From positions 290,333 through 354,332 of the forward strand of contig VZDJ01000065.1 in the NCBI GenBank assembly GCA_008694505.1: DNA of 64,000 nucleotides, read 5' to 3'. The DNA is from Cyanoderma ruficeps. Its lineage: Eukaryota > Chordata > Aves > Passeriformes > Timaliidae. The notes under the pieces are model-generated. The model was given only the letters and a program-made list of their open reading frames with translations. It did no database searches and was not told the origin of the DNA. Positions within the stretch are counted from its first letter, which is position 1; the number at the start of each line of letters is the position of its first letter. Shown one piece after another: positions 25,511-36,800 of the stretch. Both the position numbers and the translations under genes were made by a program.

Positions 25511-27101
25511 AGGAAAAAAGGAAGCCAGAACCTTCACATTATTTGTCTAAATATTATCACAAATTATATTTAGTTGGGGAAATAATACATACAGGTTGGT
25601 AAGAAAAAAGTAAAATTGAACTTTCTGTGGCTGACATCAGAGGTAAAAGTTAACATTTTTTATCCATGCTTTATCTTTTATCAGATTTTGCAACAGTATT
25701 TCTCCCTTAATGATGTACAGCAGATGTTTCAATATATAAAACACAGTTGAATGAGCAAAATAGTTGCATGCTGTTGCTCTCAAAATCTGAATACTAGACC
25801 TTTTTTGGCAGTGGTTGGTTTTTGTTTTAGACAGTTTGCTTAACAATATGCTCTCAACAGCCTCTCTTTTACACAAATAAAGGAAGCTATTCTATATCAG
25901 AGTTAGATACAGAGTTTCAATTTCAAGAGGAAATGCTCTGTGTGTCCCTTGAGGATAATAGACAATCTCTTCTTTTCTACAAAATTGCATTGTTTGGTAT
26001 TTGGGTTTTTTTTCTGTTATGTAGTAAGGAAAAACCTAAGCACAAACTAAAACATATAGAATCATGGAAATTTTGCTTAACATATACATAGGCTCTGCAA
26101 CATACATATACAACTCCACTATATATTGAGTCAGTCACAATGGTATAACTGAAGAAGAATATATGTCTTGAAAATTATTCAGATTTACCACAACATTGGG
26201 AACTAGTCTGCTGGTTATGCAGATATATATTATAGACACTCCCATTGAAAAGACATCTTTTTCAGGGTATCCTTTAAATGCAAAATTTGTGGGTTTTTAG
26301 ATGCAGGAAGATATTTATAAACTCCTTCTCAAAAAGAAGTAGAGGAACATAACATAGCAGGACTTACTAACAGATCAATTGAATGTGATACATACATTGA
26401 GAATTACAATAATTTCAGCACCAGTGGTTATGAAGTTTCAGTGGTCTTCAGCCCCACTGTTATGAAGTTGAGTCCAAGATTCCTCTTGCAGCTGTCCTGT
26501 CTCGTTAGAAATGAGAGAATAGAATTTGAAGTGTCAAAAAGTAGTAGCTGAAAAAAGCTTTCCATTTATAACAAGGGATTTAGTGGGCCATGAAATATGA
26601 AACATCTCTGTTGCTAGCAGGAAACAGCATAGCTTTATATAAACAGCATCTGTAACTGAAGGGAAATAGTTTTTCATCTGAGTCTTTTTTACATTGTGCA
26701 GTAGTTTGAACCCCAATCCTTAATAATAGAAGGCTACAAATAACAAGAATATATGAGAACTGTTGTTGAATGGAGAGTACTGAAGGGAAATACAAATTGA
26801 AATTTAGACTAAAATAATAGTTTTTTAATAGCTGCGCTGAGGAAGGAAGGTTATCGCCTCTCTAGAATTACTTTTTCCCCAGTTTCCTGCAATGTACCTG
26901 GTTCTAGGTATGGTTGCAACAAAGTACTAAATTGGATAGACCCTAGATGGGTCCAACAGCAGCACTATCTTTATGGCTAACTACATCTTTACCATGAAAT
27001 CACTTTAATATTCAATGTACATATAATTAGACTGTGCAGCATTCTTATATCTGGTTTTTTTTGGAAGCTATGCTGCATTATGCTTCATTGCTTCATTCAA
27101 A

Positions 27102-27156
27102 AATAATATAATATAATATAATATAATATAATATAATATAATATAATATATAATAA
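27102..27156. repeat. (ATAAT)n pentanucleotide array
   Basis: About ten tandem TATAA/ATAAT units make a clean pentanucleotide microsatellite. It lies about 30 bp upstream of a second, different pentamer array. Confidence 0.95.
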
Positions 27157-27182
27157 GCTATTATTAAAAATATAAAGAAATA

Positions 27183-27209
27183 AATACANCAATACAATAC
27201 AATACAATA
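27183..27209. repeat. (AATAC)n array with one N
   Basis: Tandem AATAC units with an ambiguous base at 27189. It differs from the neighbouring ATAAT array by one base per unit. The two may be a compound microsatellite that diverged from one A-rich tract. Confidence 0.9.
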
Positions 27210-28379
27210 TAAATATATTTTGCACTCTTAAGGCCTTTTATTTTGATTTTTTTTTGATTGCTCCTTCAATTTCTTCTAGAATTGTTCATTGACTTCAGGA
27301 ATAGAACTTCTAGCTCTGAGAAAATGCCATTCATATTTTGTGCTGGAAGTAAAGCTGAATGTTACTGACATTGTTCCAAATTACCCTTAAGGAAAGCAAA
27401 CTGGTAGCTATAGAATGTCAGTAACTGAGTGTTCCTTTTAAGGATTTCTATTCATTTCTGTCAGGTCTTTAAATCACATCTAATTTCTTTTTGATATTGG
27501 TTATATCATGAAGTCAATCTTTAATTTCTAATAAGCTGGTAGACCTCTGTGGTATTTATCTGCCTGAAATTTAAAATACCATCTCCAAGTAAGTTCACCT
27601 TTTATTCGGGATCCGAGATAACTGCAGAAAATAGCATCTCTCAGTGACTGGTATTGTTTCAATGGTGTGTTTTCTTCATGTATGCAATTTTACTAGGCAG
27701 ATGAGGAACGAAAATCTAATAAAATGGGGGAAATAGAGTGATGTTACTAGTTATGGAACTGAATGCGTAGAAGGAAATAAAGTGAGCTTTTTGCATGTGA
27801 TACAAAGGCCTGGAGCAATGTGTTCACCAGCGTACAGACACTGTGTATAGATGCTAAACTGGATGTCCTGAGGATAGGTTGTACAACAAATAAATATGTG
27901 ACTAGTCATATTAGCGGACCTAAAAATGTTGGGTTTAATCCAGATGCATGTTTTTTATGGTGCTTTACATCAGTTTTTAATGAGCAGTATTGTATGGTAC
28001 TTGCGCTATATCTTTTTGTTGTTAAATACGTACATAATGGGAAACAAAAGTGAAGCACATTAGTATAATTAAGGAAGAGAGGAAACCCATTGATCCTTAT
28101 TTGAAACTGATCATAAATTTAGCTTTATATCATTCCTGCATTGCTTCAGATGATAAGATGGAAGCAGAAGTCACATCAGAGATGCTCTTTCCCCTATGTC
28201 TTTGGGTTTTGCGTTTCTGAAGAACATAGGTAGTACATTTTTGTTATTTTATTCACTGGCTGGGAAGAAATCAGTGGAGAGAAGTATGGAAACAATGCAA
28301 GAGGAAGTAGACATGCTATACATTCCTTGGAATCTGAAAGTAGAGCGTTGAAACCACATTCATTCTTATTTGCTTTTAG

Positions 28380-28482
28380 GTTTTCAGAAAAAGCAACGAT
28401 CGAGTGGTTGCAGCTCTTTGAAGGGAGTGGGGTTCCATATGGCCCAATCAACAACATGCAGCAAGTGTTCTCAGATCCTCAG
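28380..28482 (+). CDS. SUGCT: SUGCT internal exon C (1 nt + 34 codons)
   Basis: This 103-nt exon follows TTGCTTTTAG. Its first G completes the Arg codon begun at 16598-16599. It then reads FSEKATIEWLQLFEGSG and VPYGPINNMQQVFSDPQ. The EW..LFE.SGVP.GPINN...VF.DPQ motif is the strongest SUGCT/CaiB-family signature in the window; the GVPxGPIN loop is a conserved family segment. The donor is CAG|GTTGGT. The human exon boundary falls at the same PQ position as I recall it. If the intron is not removed, the frame runs 19 more codons before a stop at about 28540. The next exon, expected to encode a HNGLVMEMEHPTVGKI-like segment, was not found before 64000. Confidence 0.96.
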
Positions 28483-30342
28483 GTTGGTCCTTACCAAGTC
28501 TCTTCTGTACATTATTACAGGTGTTATACAAATGCTGAGTAATGATCACTCCTCCTGCTACTCAGATCTGATTTTGGCTACTTCAAAATGGGATTTGAGA
28601 GGTTTATGATCAATTGAGTTTTAGCCAATAGTATGTCATATTAAGAAATAAATACAGGTCTTTAAATGAATTATATGCTTGGGAACTCAGATTTTGTCAC
28701 AACAAATTAAACCATAGGTATTCCGTGTCTCCAATGGAGACTCTATACTTCAAAACTGACTGGTAAAACAGAGAAAGAAACCCTATTATAGTATGTAATT
28801 GTGTTTTATCACATAAATATGCAGAAAAGCATCATTTTTGGGACCCCAAAAGAACTAATTTTCTGTATGGAATATGGATAACTTAAATCAATTCTGTTTG
28901 AAAAACATGGGCAACATTTTGACTTGAAAAAGAAAAATGAAATCCATATAAAGAAAGAATCTTACCCTTTTCTTGGTGTGGTAGTTTCAGTAGCTGACAA
29001 CAGTTCATCTATGTATCTCTTTCAAATGTTAAATATTACACTGGATTATACCTATGTTTAATTATAACCAATTTTTTATATTTTTGTATCTGTAGAGTTA
29101 TATTATCTTCATATTCCCTGATGGTTCCCCTGCTTTTTTACTCTCTGGTTTGGGATAGGTTTAAGGGCCCAAGATAAACTGAATTATACTGCCTTAAATA
29201 TTGTAACTGATTATTTTATGGCTATTTTAGTGTGTGATGAATCTCCTCTAAGTTGATATTTACTAAAGAGAATTACAAGATAAAATGGTTGATCACTGAC
29301 TGTTTTGATTTTTTCTTCTGATTTTGTACATGTCCATGTCTGCTGTCAGAAGTGTTTGTTGCGACCGTGATTGTAGCATTGGGAAAATAAGAGTAGGCAA
29401 AGCAATCCCTTCATAAAAGAATATGTTTATAATAAATATGTTTGTTATAAATAATACTATATTATAGAGGCATAAAATAATATTTGTTAGGTGACTGTAG
29501 GGAAAGAATATTTTTTTATTAAATAAATATGCTCTTTCTCATTAAAATGATATAGTCTCATGCCGTAAAGTATGCATGGGCCAAATTTTTCACTTCATAA
29601 CTTTCACAGGGATTAAAGTTTTTCTTTGAAGAACATACAGCAAGAGTATTTTACTCAGACTTGGCTCTACTTGGAGCAACATTGGAAAAATATTGTGTGC
29701 TTTTTTTTGATGCTGTGAATTTTAAGACGTTGAGTCTACCCTGAAAGAGACTGTTTTTAAAACATTATATGTCATGGGCTATTACCTCCCAAATTGGAAA
29801 GAGGTTATCTTGGCTACCTTGCTCTTGTTAGAATTCACCTAAATAATATTTTCACATATATATTATTATAATTATATGTTATTTATATATATATATGTCA
29901 GGTTATTACTTGACTTAGTTATCCTATCTATAAAAGGTGTCATGGCACTTTGCAGTTAGATATGCCATGTTTTTTGAAATATTTTCCTGTAAAGGAGCAT
30001 GCTAATCTCTTTCTCATGAAACTGCTTTAAAACCTTATTTTTTACACCCTTCTCTGAAATATGTGGCACCTAGATATTGCTGTTGGAGATTTAACGCCAA
30101 TATTTGTGCATAGCTTCATGTTATACCTTTATTTCATTTCTGAAAGAAGCATTTTCTCACAGGTATTTTCAGGTCAAAGAAAGCAGGGGAAAAAAAACAA
30201 GATTGACATTGTCTGACTGGGGAAGAAATTTATCACCTGAGAGACTGTAATTTAGGTATCCTCTGCACTATGAAATCCCAGGTATAATAGGAGAAAACCA
30301 GCAGCCACCAAGAACAGACTCTAATATCACAGCAAGATTTTT

Positions 30343-31420
30343 CACAGAATCATGAAATATTTTGAGTTGGAAAGGACCTTTGCGAGGTCATCTACTCCAA
30401 CAACGATGCATATTCAGGAGCATATTCAACAAGATCAGGTTGCTCAGAAGCCCCATCCAGCCTGATCTTGAATATTTTCAGTAATGGGATATTTACCACC
30501 AATTTGGGCAGCCTGTTACAGTGTTTTCTGACCATCATTGTAAAAAACTTTAATATAGCTAATCCAAATTGACCTTTTTTCAGTTTAGAATCATTAACCC
30601 TTGTCCTATCACAGCAGGTCCTGCTAAAAATTCTTATAGTCCCCTTTTAAGTACTGAAAGGCTGCAATAGGGAATCTCCAGAGCCTTCTCTTTTCCAGGA
30701 TGAACGTTCCTAGTTCCCTCAGCCTTTCCTCATTGCAGAGGTGCTTCATCCAGCCCTCCGATCATCTTCACTGCACTCCTCTGGACTCCTCCAACTTGCT
30801 CCTTCCTACACTGTAGGCATAGTGCAGAGCTGGACACAATACTCCTGGTGGGATCTTATGAAAGCACAGTAGAAGGGGAGGATCTCTCTTGTTGGGCTGG
30901 TCACACATTCTTTGACACTTTTTACTTTCTGGAATGCAAGCAAACATTTCTGGCTCATATCCAGCCTCTCATCTACCAACTCCCTGTATGTGTTCTCAGC
31001 AGGGCTGCTCTCAATCTTCTCATGCCCCAGCCCATATTGATCCTGAGGGTTGCCTTGACCCAGGTGTAGAACTTTGGGCTTGGGTTTGTTGAATTTTGTG
31101 ATTTTCCCGTGGGCTCACCTCTCAAGCATATGTGAGTCCCTGTGGATGGCATCCCATCCTTCAGGTGTGTCAACTGCACCACTCAGCTTGGTGTCATCTG
31201 CAAAGTTGCTGAGGGTGCACTTGGTCCCTTTGTCTGTCATTAATGAAGACATTAAATAGCACTGGTCCCAGTAAGCTCCCCTGCGGGACACCACTTGTCA
31301 CCAATATCATGTCTTACTGAGATATTGACCAATACCCTGTGGATGTGACTATCCAACCAATTCTTTATCCACCTATTCATCAATCCACCCTTTTTCTTAT
31401 GTGTAAACCTGAACCCAGAT
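30343..31420 (-). mobile_element. CR1 LINE, 3' 1.1 kb, 5'-truncated
   Basis: The + strand starts CACAGAATCATGAAATAT, the reverse complement of a CR1 3' end. It continues through the canonical reversed CR1 order: GTTGGAAAGGACC, GCTCAGAAGCCCCATCCAGCC, CTTGTCCTATCACAGCAGG, TCTTTTCCAGGATGAACG, CTCTGGACTCCTCCAACTTG, CAGGGCTGCTCTCAATC, CACCACTCAGCTTGGTGTCA. On the minus strand the left-truncated element covers the C-terminal reverse-transcriptase region (a FADDTKL-like stretch near 31200) and the 3' UTR. Indels and stops break the frame, so it is inactive. Homology stops near 31420. Confidence 0.95.
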
Positions 31421-33734
31421 TTTCATCAAGTATGAAAACTTTGTGATAATTCTTCCCAGTGCTCTCATTATAATGTGGTTTTCCGAGACTCAGTTTAGAT
31501 CAGAAAATACAGTTCTGAGAAAGAACTTGCGTATGATAACCATGCATACTGATACTGTATGACATGTTAAACTCTTTAATTTTACATAACACTGTTTGAT
31601 CATAGCACAGTTATCTGCTTCTCATTGCCATTTGCTTTCAACCATTGCGAAGAGTCTAGAAAAATATCAAACCCAGTGATAGGTCAATTTACTTCAACTC
31701 TTATCTAATTCTAATACATAATACACCGGCTTTGCTAACATCGTCCATATTGTATGTTACCATCAGGATTGGATCTAAGCATTTTATTTATTTCATTTAT
31801 TGTCATTATCTTGCTCTTTGATCTTTGGATTTTTATATCTATAATGCAAACAGCTTTCATTATAAGTGTAGTCTTGCACTGTTAATGACCAAGATGCACT
31901 GCATGGATATCAGCTCAGCTGTCAGTGCTCTAGGGTGCTCTAGGTTGCAAACAGACGAAGACAGAAATCCCAGGAGGGGGCTGGAATAATGCAAGGGATG
32001 GCTAGGAGCATGTGTGAGGAAGTAGGGTGAAAGACAACTACAGGAGATGATTGAAATGGTCTAATAGAACTCAATTGGCTACAGGCAGGTTGTATTTTCA
32101 AATTTTATTTTAACTAAAAGGACCACAGAGCTCTAAAGGCTGGGAGTGGCTTATATAACCCCTTCTATAAACTGAGATAAAACAACATATTTTTTGATCC
32201 CAGGACATTTCACTAATATCATTAACAGCTTCAGCTGTACTCCAAGTGAGCTTCCAAAAAACAGGAAATTTCTTACTAAGTTGGAGTGCCAGGTGATACT
32301 GTTTTTCCATGAATGGAGTGAAATGTCCACTTTTCCCACTGATTATAATCTCTTATTCATTTGTGAAGTTAAAATGAACACCACAGGCAATTTTACTGGT
32401 AAGTCAATCAGTCTGTGGAGAGACGTATGCGTGTACTTGTGCATATATGGCTAAAACGGCTGAGAGAAAAAGGAGATTGACTAGTTAAGGGAACAAATTT
32501 CTTAAAAATGTGAGGGAGAAAGGAATGCCTGTGAAAGTTCTTACAAATGCTTAATAGAACAGTATAGACTATATTAATGAAAATTTATATAGTGAAACTT
32601 ATTAAAACTATTTTTAAAAAATGTGCTCTTTTAACCAGGCCAAGATAGTACAAACATTAAAAGAATTCTTAAAACATTTAAAAATCCTATGAGTGACCTC
32701 AGTATGGTCCCATTTAACATACCCTGGGGAATATGTGTATGAAATGCGATTTGGTTTGAAGCTTTCCAAAGAAAACAAACTTAAAAGAGAATACCATTTT
32801 TAATAGAAACTATTCAAATTCTCCCAGAAGATAAAACAAAACAAAAACAGGTACGCACTGTACTGCAGCTAAGTATGCAAGAACAAAGATCTTTGCTGGT
32901 TAAGTGAGGCAACTGAAGTTTTTTTTTTCTTTAGAACATTGCCCTCCCCTTTTTTGCACTGTAGTTTCTTTCAACATTCTTTTGTACAGTGTTCTTACTT
33001 TAATTAAATAGCTGGCATATACAGGAAGCAACAAAACAACCCAGAAAAATGAGCAGTTTAATAAATTGTAATCTGGTGTTTTACTATATTAAATCCATTC
33101 ATATTGATGAGATTTACTGTATGAATGTTGTCAGCTGAAAATAAAACAAAAACCATGCAGTGGCACTTCCCCTGTGCCCCCCCAATAGTTACAATCATAC
33201 CACACAAGTTGAGTACATCAGGTGTAAGACATCATCCTGATGCATCACTTCTGAGAAATATGGGGAGGGAAATATCGGAGCTGAAATATCACAGCTGGCC
33301 CTGATTTCAGCTCCTGCCAAACACCTGCAGACTCTAAAAGGATACCATAACAAAACTCCACCCTGTGGCAAGAGGCCATCCCTTAACAACCCTTCCCTGA
33401 CTTTGCATCACTATAAAAATTAATTTCACATTTTTTACTGAAACCTTAGTCTTCCTGTCCCAGAAGGCCATTACAGTTCCTTTAGCCATTTCTCTGAATA
33501 TCCTCAGAAAAATAAGTCACGGTAAATTGAATATTGAAATATCTGATAGCTGCCAATTATTTGATGTTTTAAATTTATTATTTGTGGAAACTTATGAAGG
33601 TGGTACCTTTTTTTTAATTAACCTTCAGATTGCCTCTTATTTTGGAAGTCATTTCATATTCATCCTGGCAAAAAATTTCCTAGCATCTGGTAAAAGCTTA
33701 CATGTATAAGCCAGTAAAAGTTATAAAATGTGCA

Positions 33735-33857
33735 GGGTGTTTTTGTTTTGGTGGTGTTTTTTTGTTGTATTTTTAAATTTTTTTTAAAAAATTGTGGGTT
33801 TTGATGCTGGTTTTGGTTTTGGTTGGGGGTTTTTTGTTTGCTTTTTTTTTCTTTTTT
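33735..33857. repeat. T/G-rich low-complexity tract with GGTTTT units
   Basis: Nearly all + strand bases are T or G, with runs of T and several GGTTTT units followed by GGGGG. It resembles a degenerate simple repeat. On the complement it is A/C-rich and produces a Lys/Gln/Asn-rich open frame (33953-33660), which is not a gene. Confidence 0.85.
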
Positions 33858-36800
33858 ATATGACCATGTTATAATTGTTATTCTTTGTTGAAATACACTT
33901 TTGTGGTGTATTGAGGGCTGTCCCAAGGCAAATGAAATTATATTCATGTTCATAATACTATAGGGAGGTTTTTTACATGTAGAGGTTTCTGCAACTGAAA
34001 AGCAGCTGATTGAAGCCCTGAGGTAATATGATATGTCTGGAAGTAATTTGTAACAGACGAGAGAGGAATCAAATTTTGCATGTGTCTATTAAATAAATAC
34101 CAAAACTGGTTGGAAATCTTACTATGTAATGCTTTTACATTTAAAAAAGCCAATTCATTGAAACTGAAACAACTGGATGAACACATCTAAAATTAAACTG
34201 TACGTTGAATCAGAAATTCTGCTGTATTCATGCCTCTCTTGCTAAGTTGAAAACATGTACTGCCTGGCTTTGGTGTTTCAAGACAAGTTTTAATTTCAAT
34301 TTTTAAATTCTGTGCAGTGAAAAACACCGCACCACCGGCCATACCAAATCCTTTAATTTTGTCAAGAGTAGCTCTCTTATACTAAATTACAAGTGTTTTC
34401 AAGCTTTTGGCCTGTGGGAATTTTATAAAAGCAGATTCTGTTCTAAAGGGGAATAGATTAAGAAATGGAACATATTTCAAAGAAGTTAAATGGAAAATCC
34501 AATTCCAGTACTGTTTGTAGTATGTAATTTTCACATATACACAATTTTGCAGAATATATGTAGATGAGAGAGTTCTATTTCCAGATGTTATAGGAAAGTT
34601 TCAAAATGAAACAGCAGTTGTATTTTAGTATGAGGAATATTGTAATAGGAAGTGTGTTTTTAATTTTGACTGTAGTGGAATCTGTTCCGTGATGTGCCAT
34701 ATCTGTGCATGGCATGCCTCTGTTACAATGACTTGTGGAGGGCTTATAGTGGAGAAATCTTGAAAAAAAACCTGTATGTTTACATTAATGACAGAATTTT
34801 ATCTGTACACACATTCAATATACAACTACTGTCTAGATAAGAAAAGTAATATTAAAGGAGTAGCTCAAGAATTCCTATTATGAGGGGGTTTTTTTACTTG
34901 CCTTTAGCTTTACGGAATTTGCACTGCTGGTTGTCTGCTTAAATCTCAAGTACATTGGAAACATTTCTGGTAAAACGACCTACTCATGGGAGATAAAGTT
35001 TTCAGAAATAAGGGTTTTTTACCGTATCAACATATTCTGACAACTGGGTTTTGCCTGGGAGCTCTTCTGCTCCATTTTAGAGAAATTGTTCTTTCTCCAA
35101 GAGACTTGAGCAGAAAGTTAAAGGCAGTGTCACAGATGTGCTCTTTTCCATTCCCTGTTTTAAAGGTTAGTGGAAAGAAGCTGGCTATTAGTAAAGAGGA
35201 CAGGAGTCCCACACAGTGCTTGCTTTCACCTGTTGCCACATGTTCCCCAAGTCCTTTATGAATTTTGTGAGCCCAAAGGTGCCAGTTTGGCTTGAGACCT
35301 AGATAAGAAATTGTCTAACTACACTAGTTCAAATGTTTAGGGTCTTTTTCATGCTTGAATTTTGATTTCTAGAATGCTACAGTAAATAAGAACGACACCA
35401 ACATGAGAACTGACCACCAACTTTACTGTAGAACCTCTAATTCATACGCATTGTGATATTTTTAAAACGGGTCATTTCTTTCTGCTCTACCATTCCTGAA
35501 GTATTTAGGATAGACTTGACTGATCATTGGGCGGGCATTGAGTCTGCCTTCTGAACCAGGTTGTTGTCTGTCAAATTCTTAATTCATTTGATTCAGAGTG
35601 TAAAAAGAAGTGGGAGAGGTAAGAAGTTGCAGGAATATAACTTCCTTTTTATAGAAGTTGAATTCCAGACAGGAATCTCTTCCTGCATCTGCCACACAGT
35701 TCCCACATGGTTTTGGATAAGACACTTCAATCAAAATATTAAAAGGTCATTTCATGTGTGTGCCTCATGTTTTGAGTACCTACTTTGTGATGCCACATGC
35801 AAAATACGTAGCAGTGCTGAGTCCTCATTGATGAAAATGAAACTGTTTAAAGTATTATTGGAGCACCTGAAAAATGTGATGTTGTTAAAACTGCTGAAAA
35901 ACCTAACATACTGGGTTTATTCTTAATTTTCTCTGTTTTGGTTTCTTAGCCATGAAGTTGGAACTCTGAGAAGCACTGTTGTAAAGATGTGGTAGTTATG
36001 CTTCTGTAAAGAGTAACTTCTCATGTTAGAGTGCTGGAGAAGGGTGAGAAATTAAATTTTTTATCATGTGATTAACTGATGTATATTAAAATAAGGCCTT
36101 CTGAGAAATAACACCCCTTTTGAACATCTTTACTGAATGATGGAAGAGCCTGACAGGAAATAAGTTGAGCATGCACTTAGATTGCATTGCATTTTCTTTG
36201 TGCAAGCAAGCAAATGATGCTTAGGAGCAACAATTTTTCGGTGCCCTTTTAAGTGTGTATATATATGAATGGTATGTCTTTAGCTAATACTATTTTCACT
36301 GTGAAAAGCATGATCTAAATATCTGTGGGTTATGAAGAATATTAAGTTCTCAAAAAAGAGATCCATTCTTATAAAATATTCAGTTGTGTTTAAAAATTAC
36401 ACTGCAGTCATGGCTGTTCAAGTACATGAAGAGTTGACTAACCTTTCTGGGTATTTCCTTCTAGAATCACACATGTCAAAAAACCATGCTTGGGTATGAA
36501 GCAAAGATCCTGGTTTTGAAACCTCTCAGTCTTTGTTAGGCTTCACTGTTAGGAGTCTATAATACATGTCCCTTGTGCCCCAAACTCTTGGATTAGTTTC
36601 TGTACTTGCAGGAGTTACACACTGGTTCTCTAATCTTGCAGCTCATCAAAGTGGCATCAATTGGTTTTGAAGAATTTGTATTTGGTGTCTCACACTACCA
36701 GAGTATGCTCAGGGTAAGGCCATCACACTGAGCTAGATGATGTGTAAGTTCTGAGAAGTTCCCTACAGAGTGTGAGCCCAGCCCTCATTTCTGTTTGAAT

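Larger units (their letters stand above)
16600..28379 (+). other. SUGCT: SUGCT intron B-C
   Basis: An 11,780-bp intron with consensus donor GTAAGT and acceptor TTGCTTTTAG. It contains a 57-bp duplication, a polypyrimidine/poly-A stretch, a perfect hairpin, an ERV LTR and two pentanucleotide arrays, all listed separately. The open frames in it (for example 17291-17677 plus and 20051-20449 minus) match nothing I recognise and are treated as chance. Confidence 0.85.

Noticed and set aside
28327..28542. 71-codon open frame as a stand-alone small protein
   Set aside because: Only 28380-28482 is coding. The leading and trailing residues are intron read-through around SUGCT exon C.
30973..31182. 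69-codon minus-strand frame as an active reverse transcriptase part
   Set aside because: It is a frame inside a 5'-truncated, indel-bearing CR1 copy; the upstream ORF2 is missing.
33660..33953. Lys/Gln/Asn-rich minus-strand frame
   Set aside because: A direct consequence of the T/G-rich low-complexity tract.
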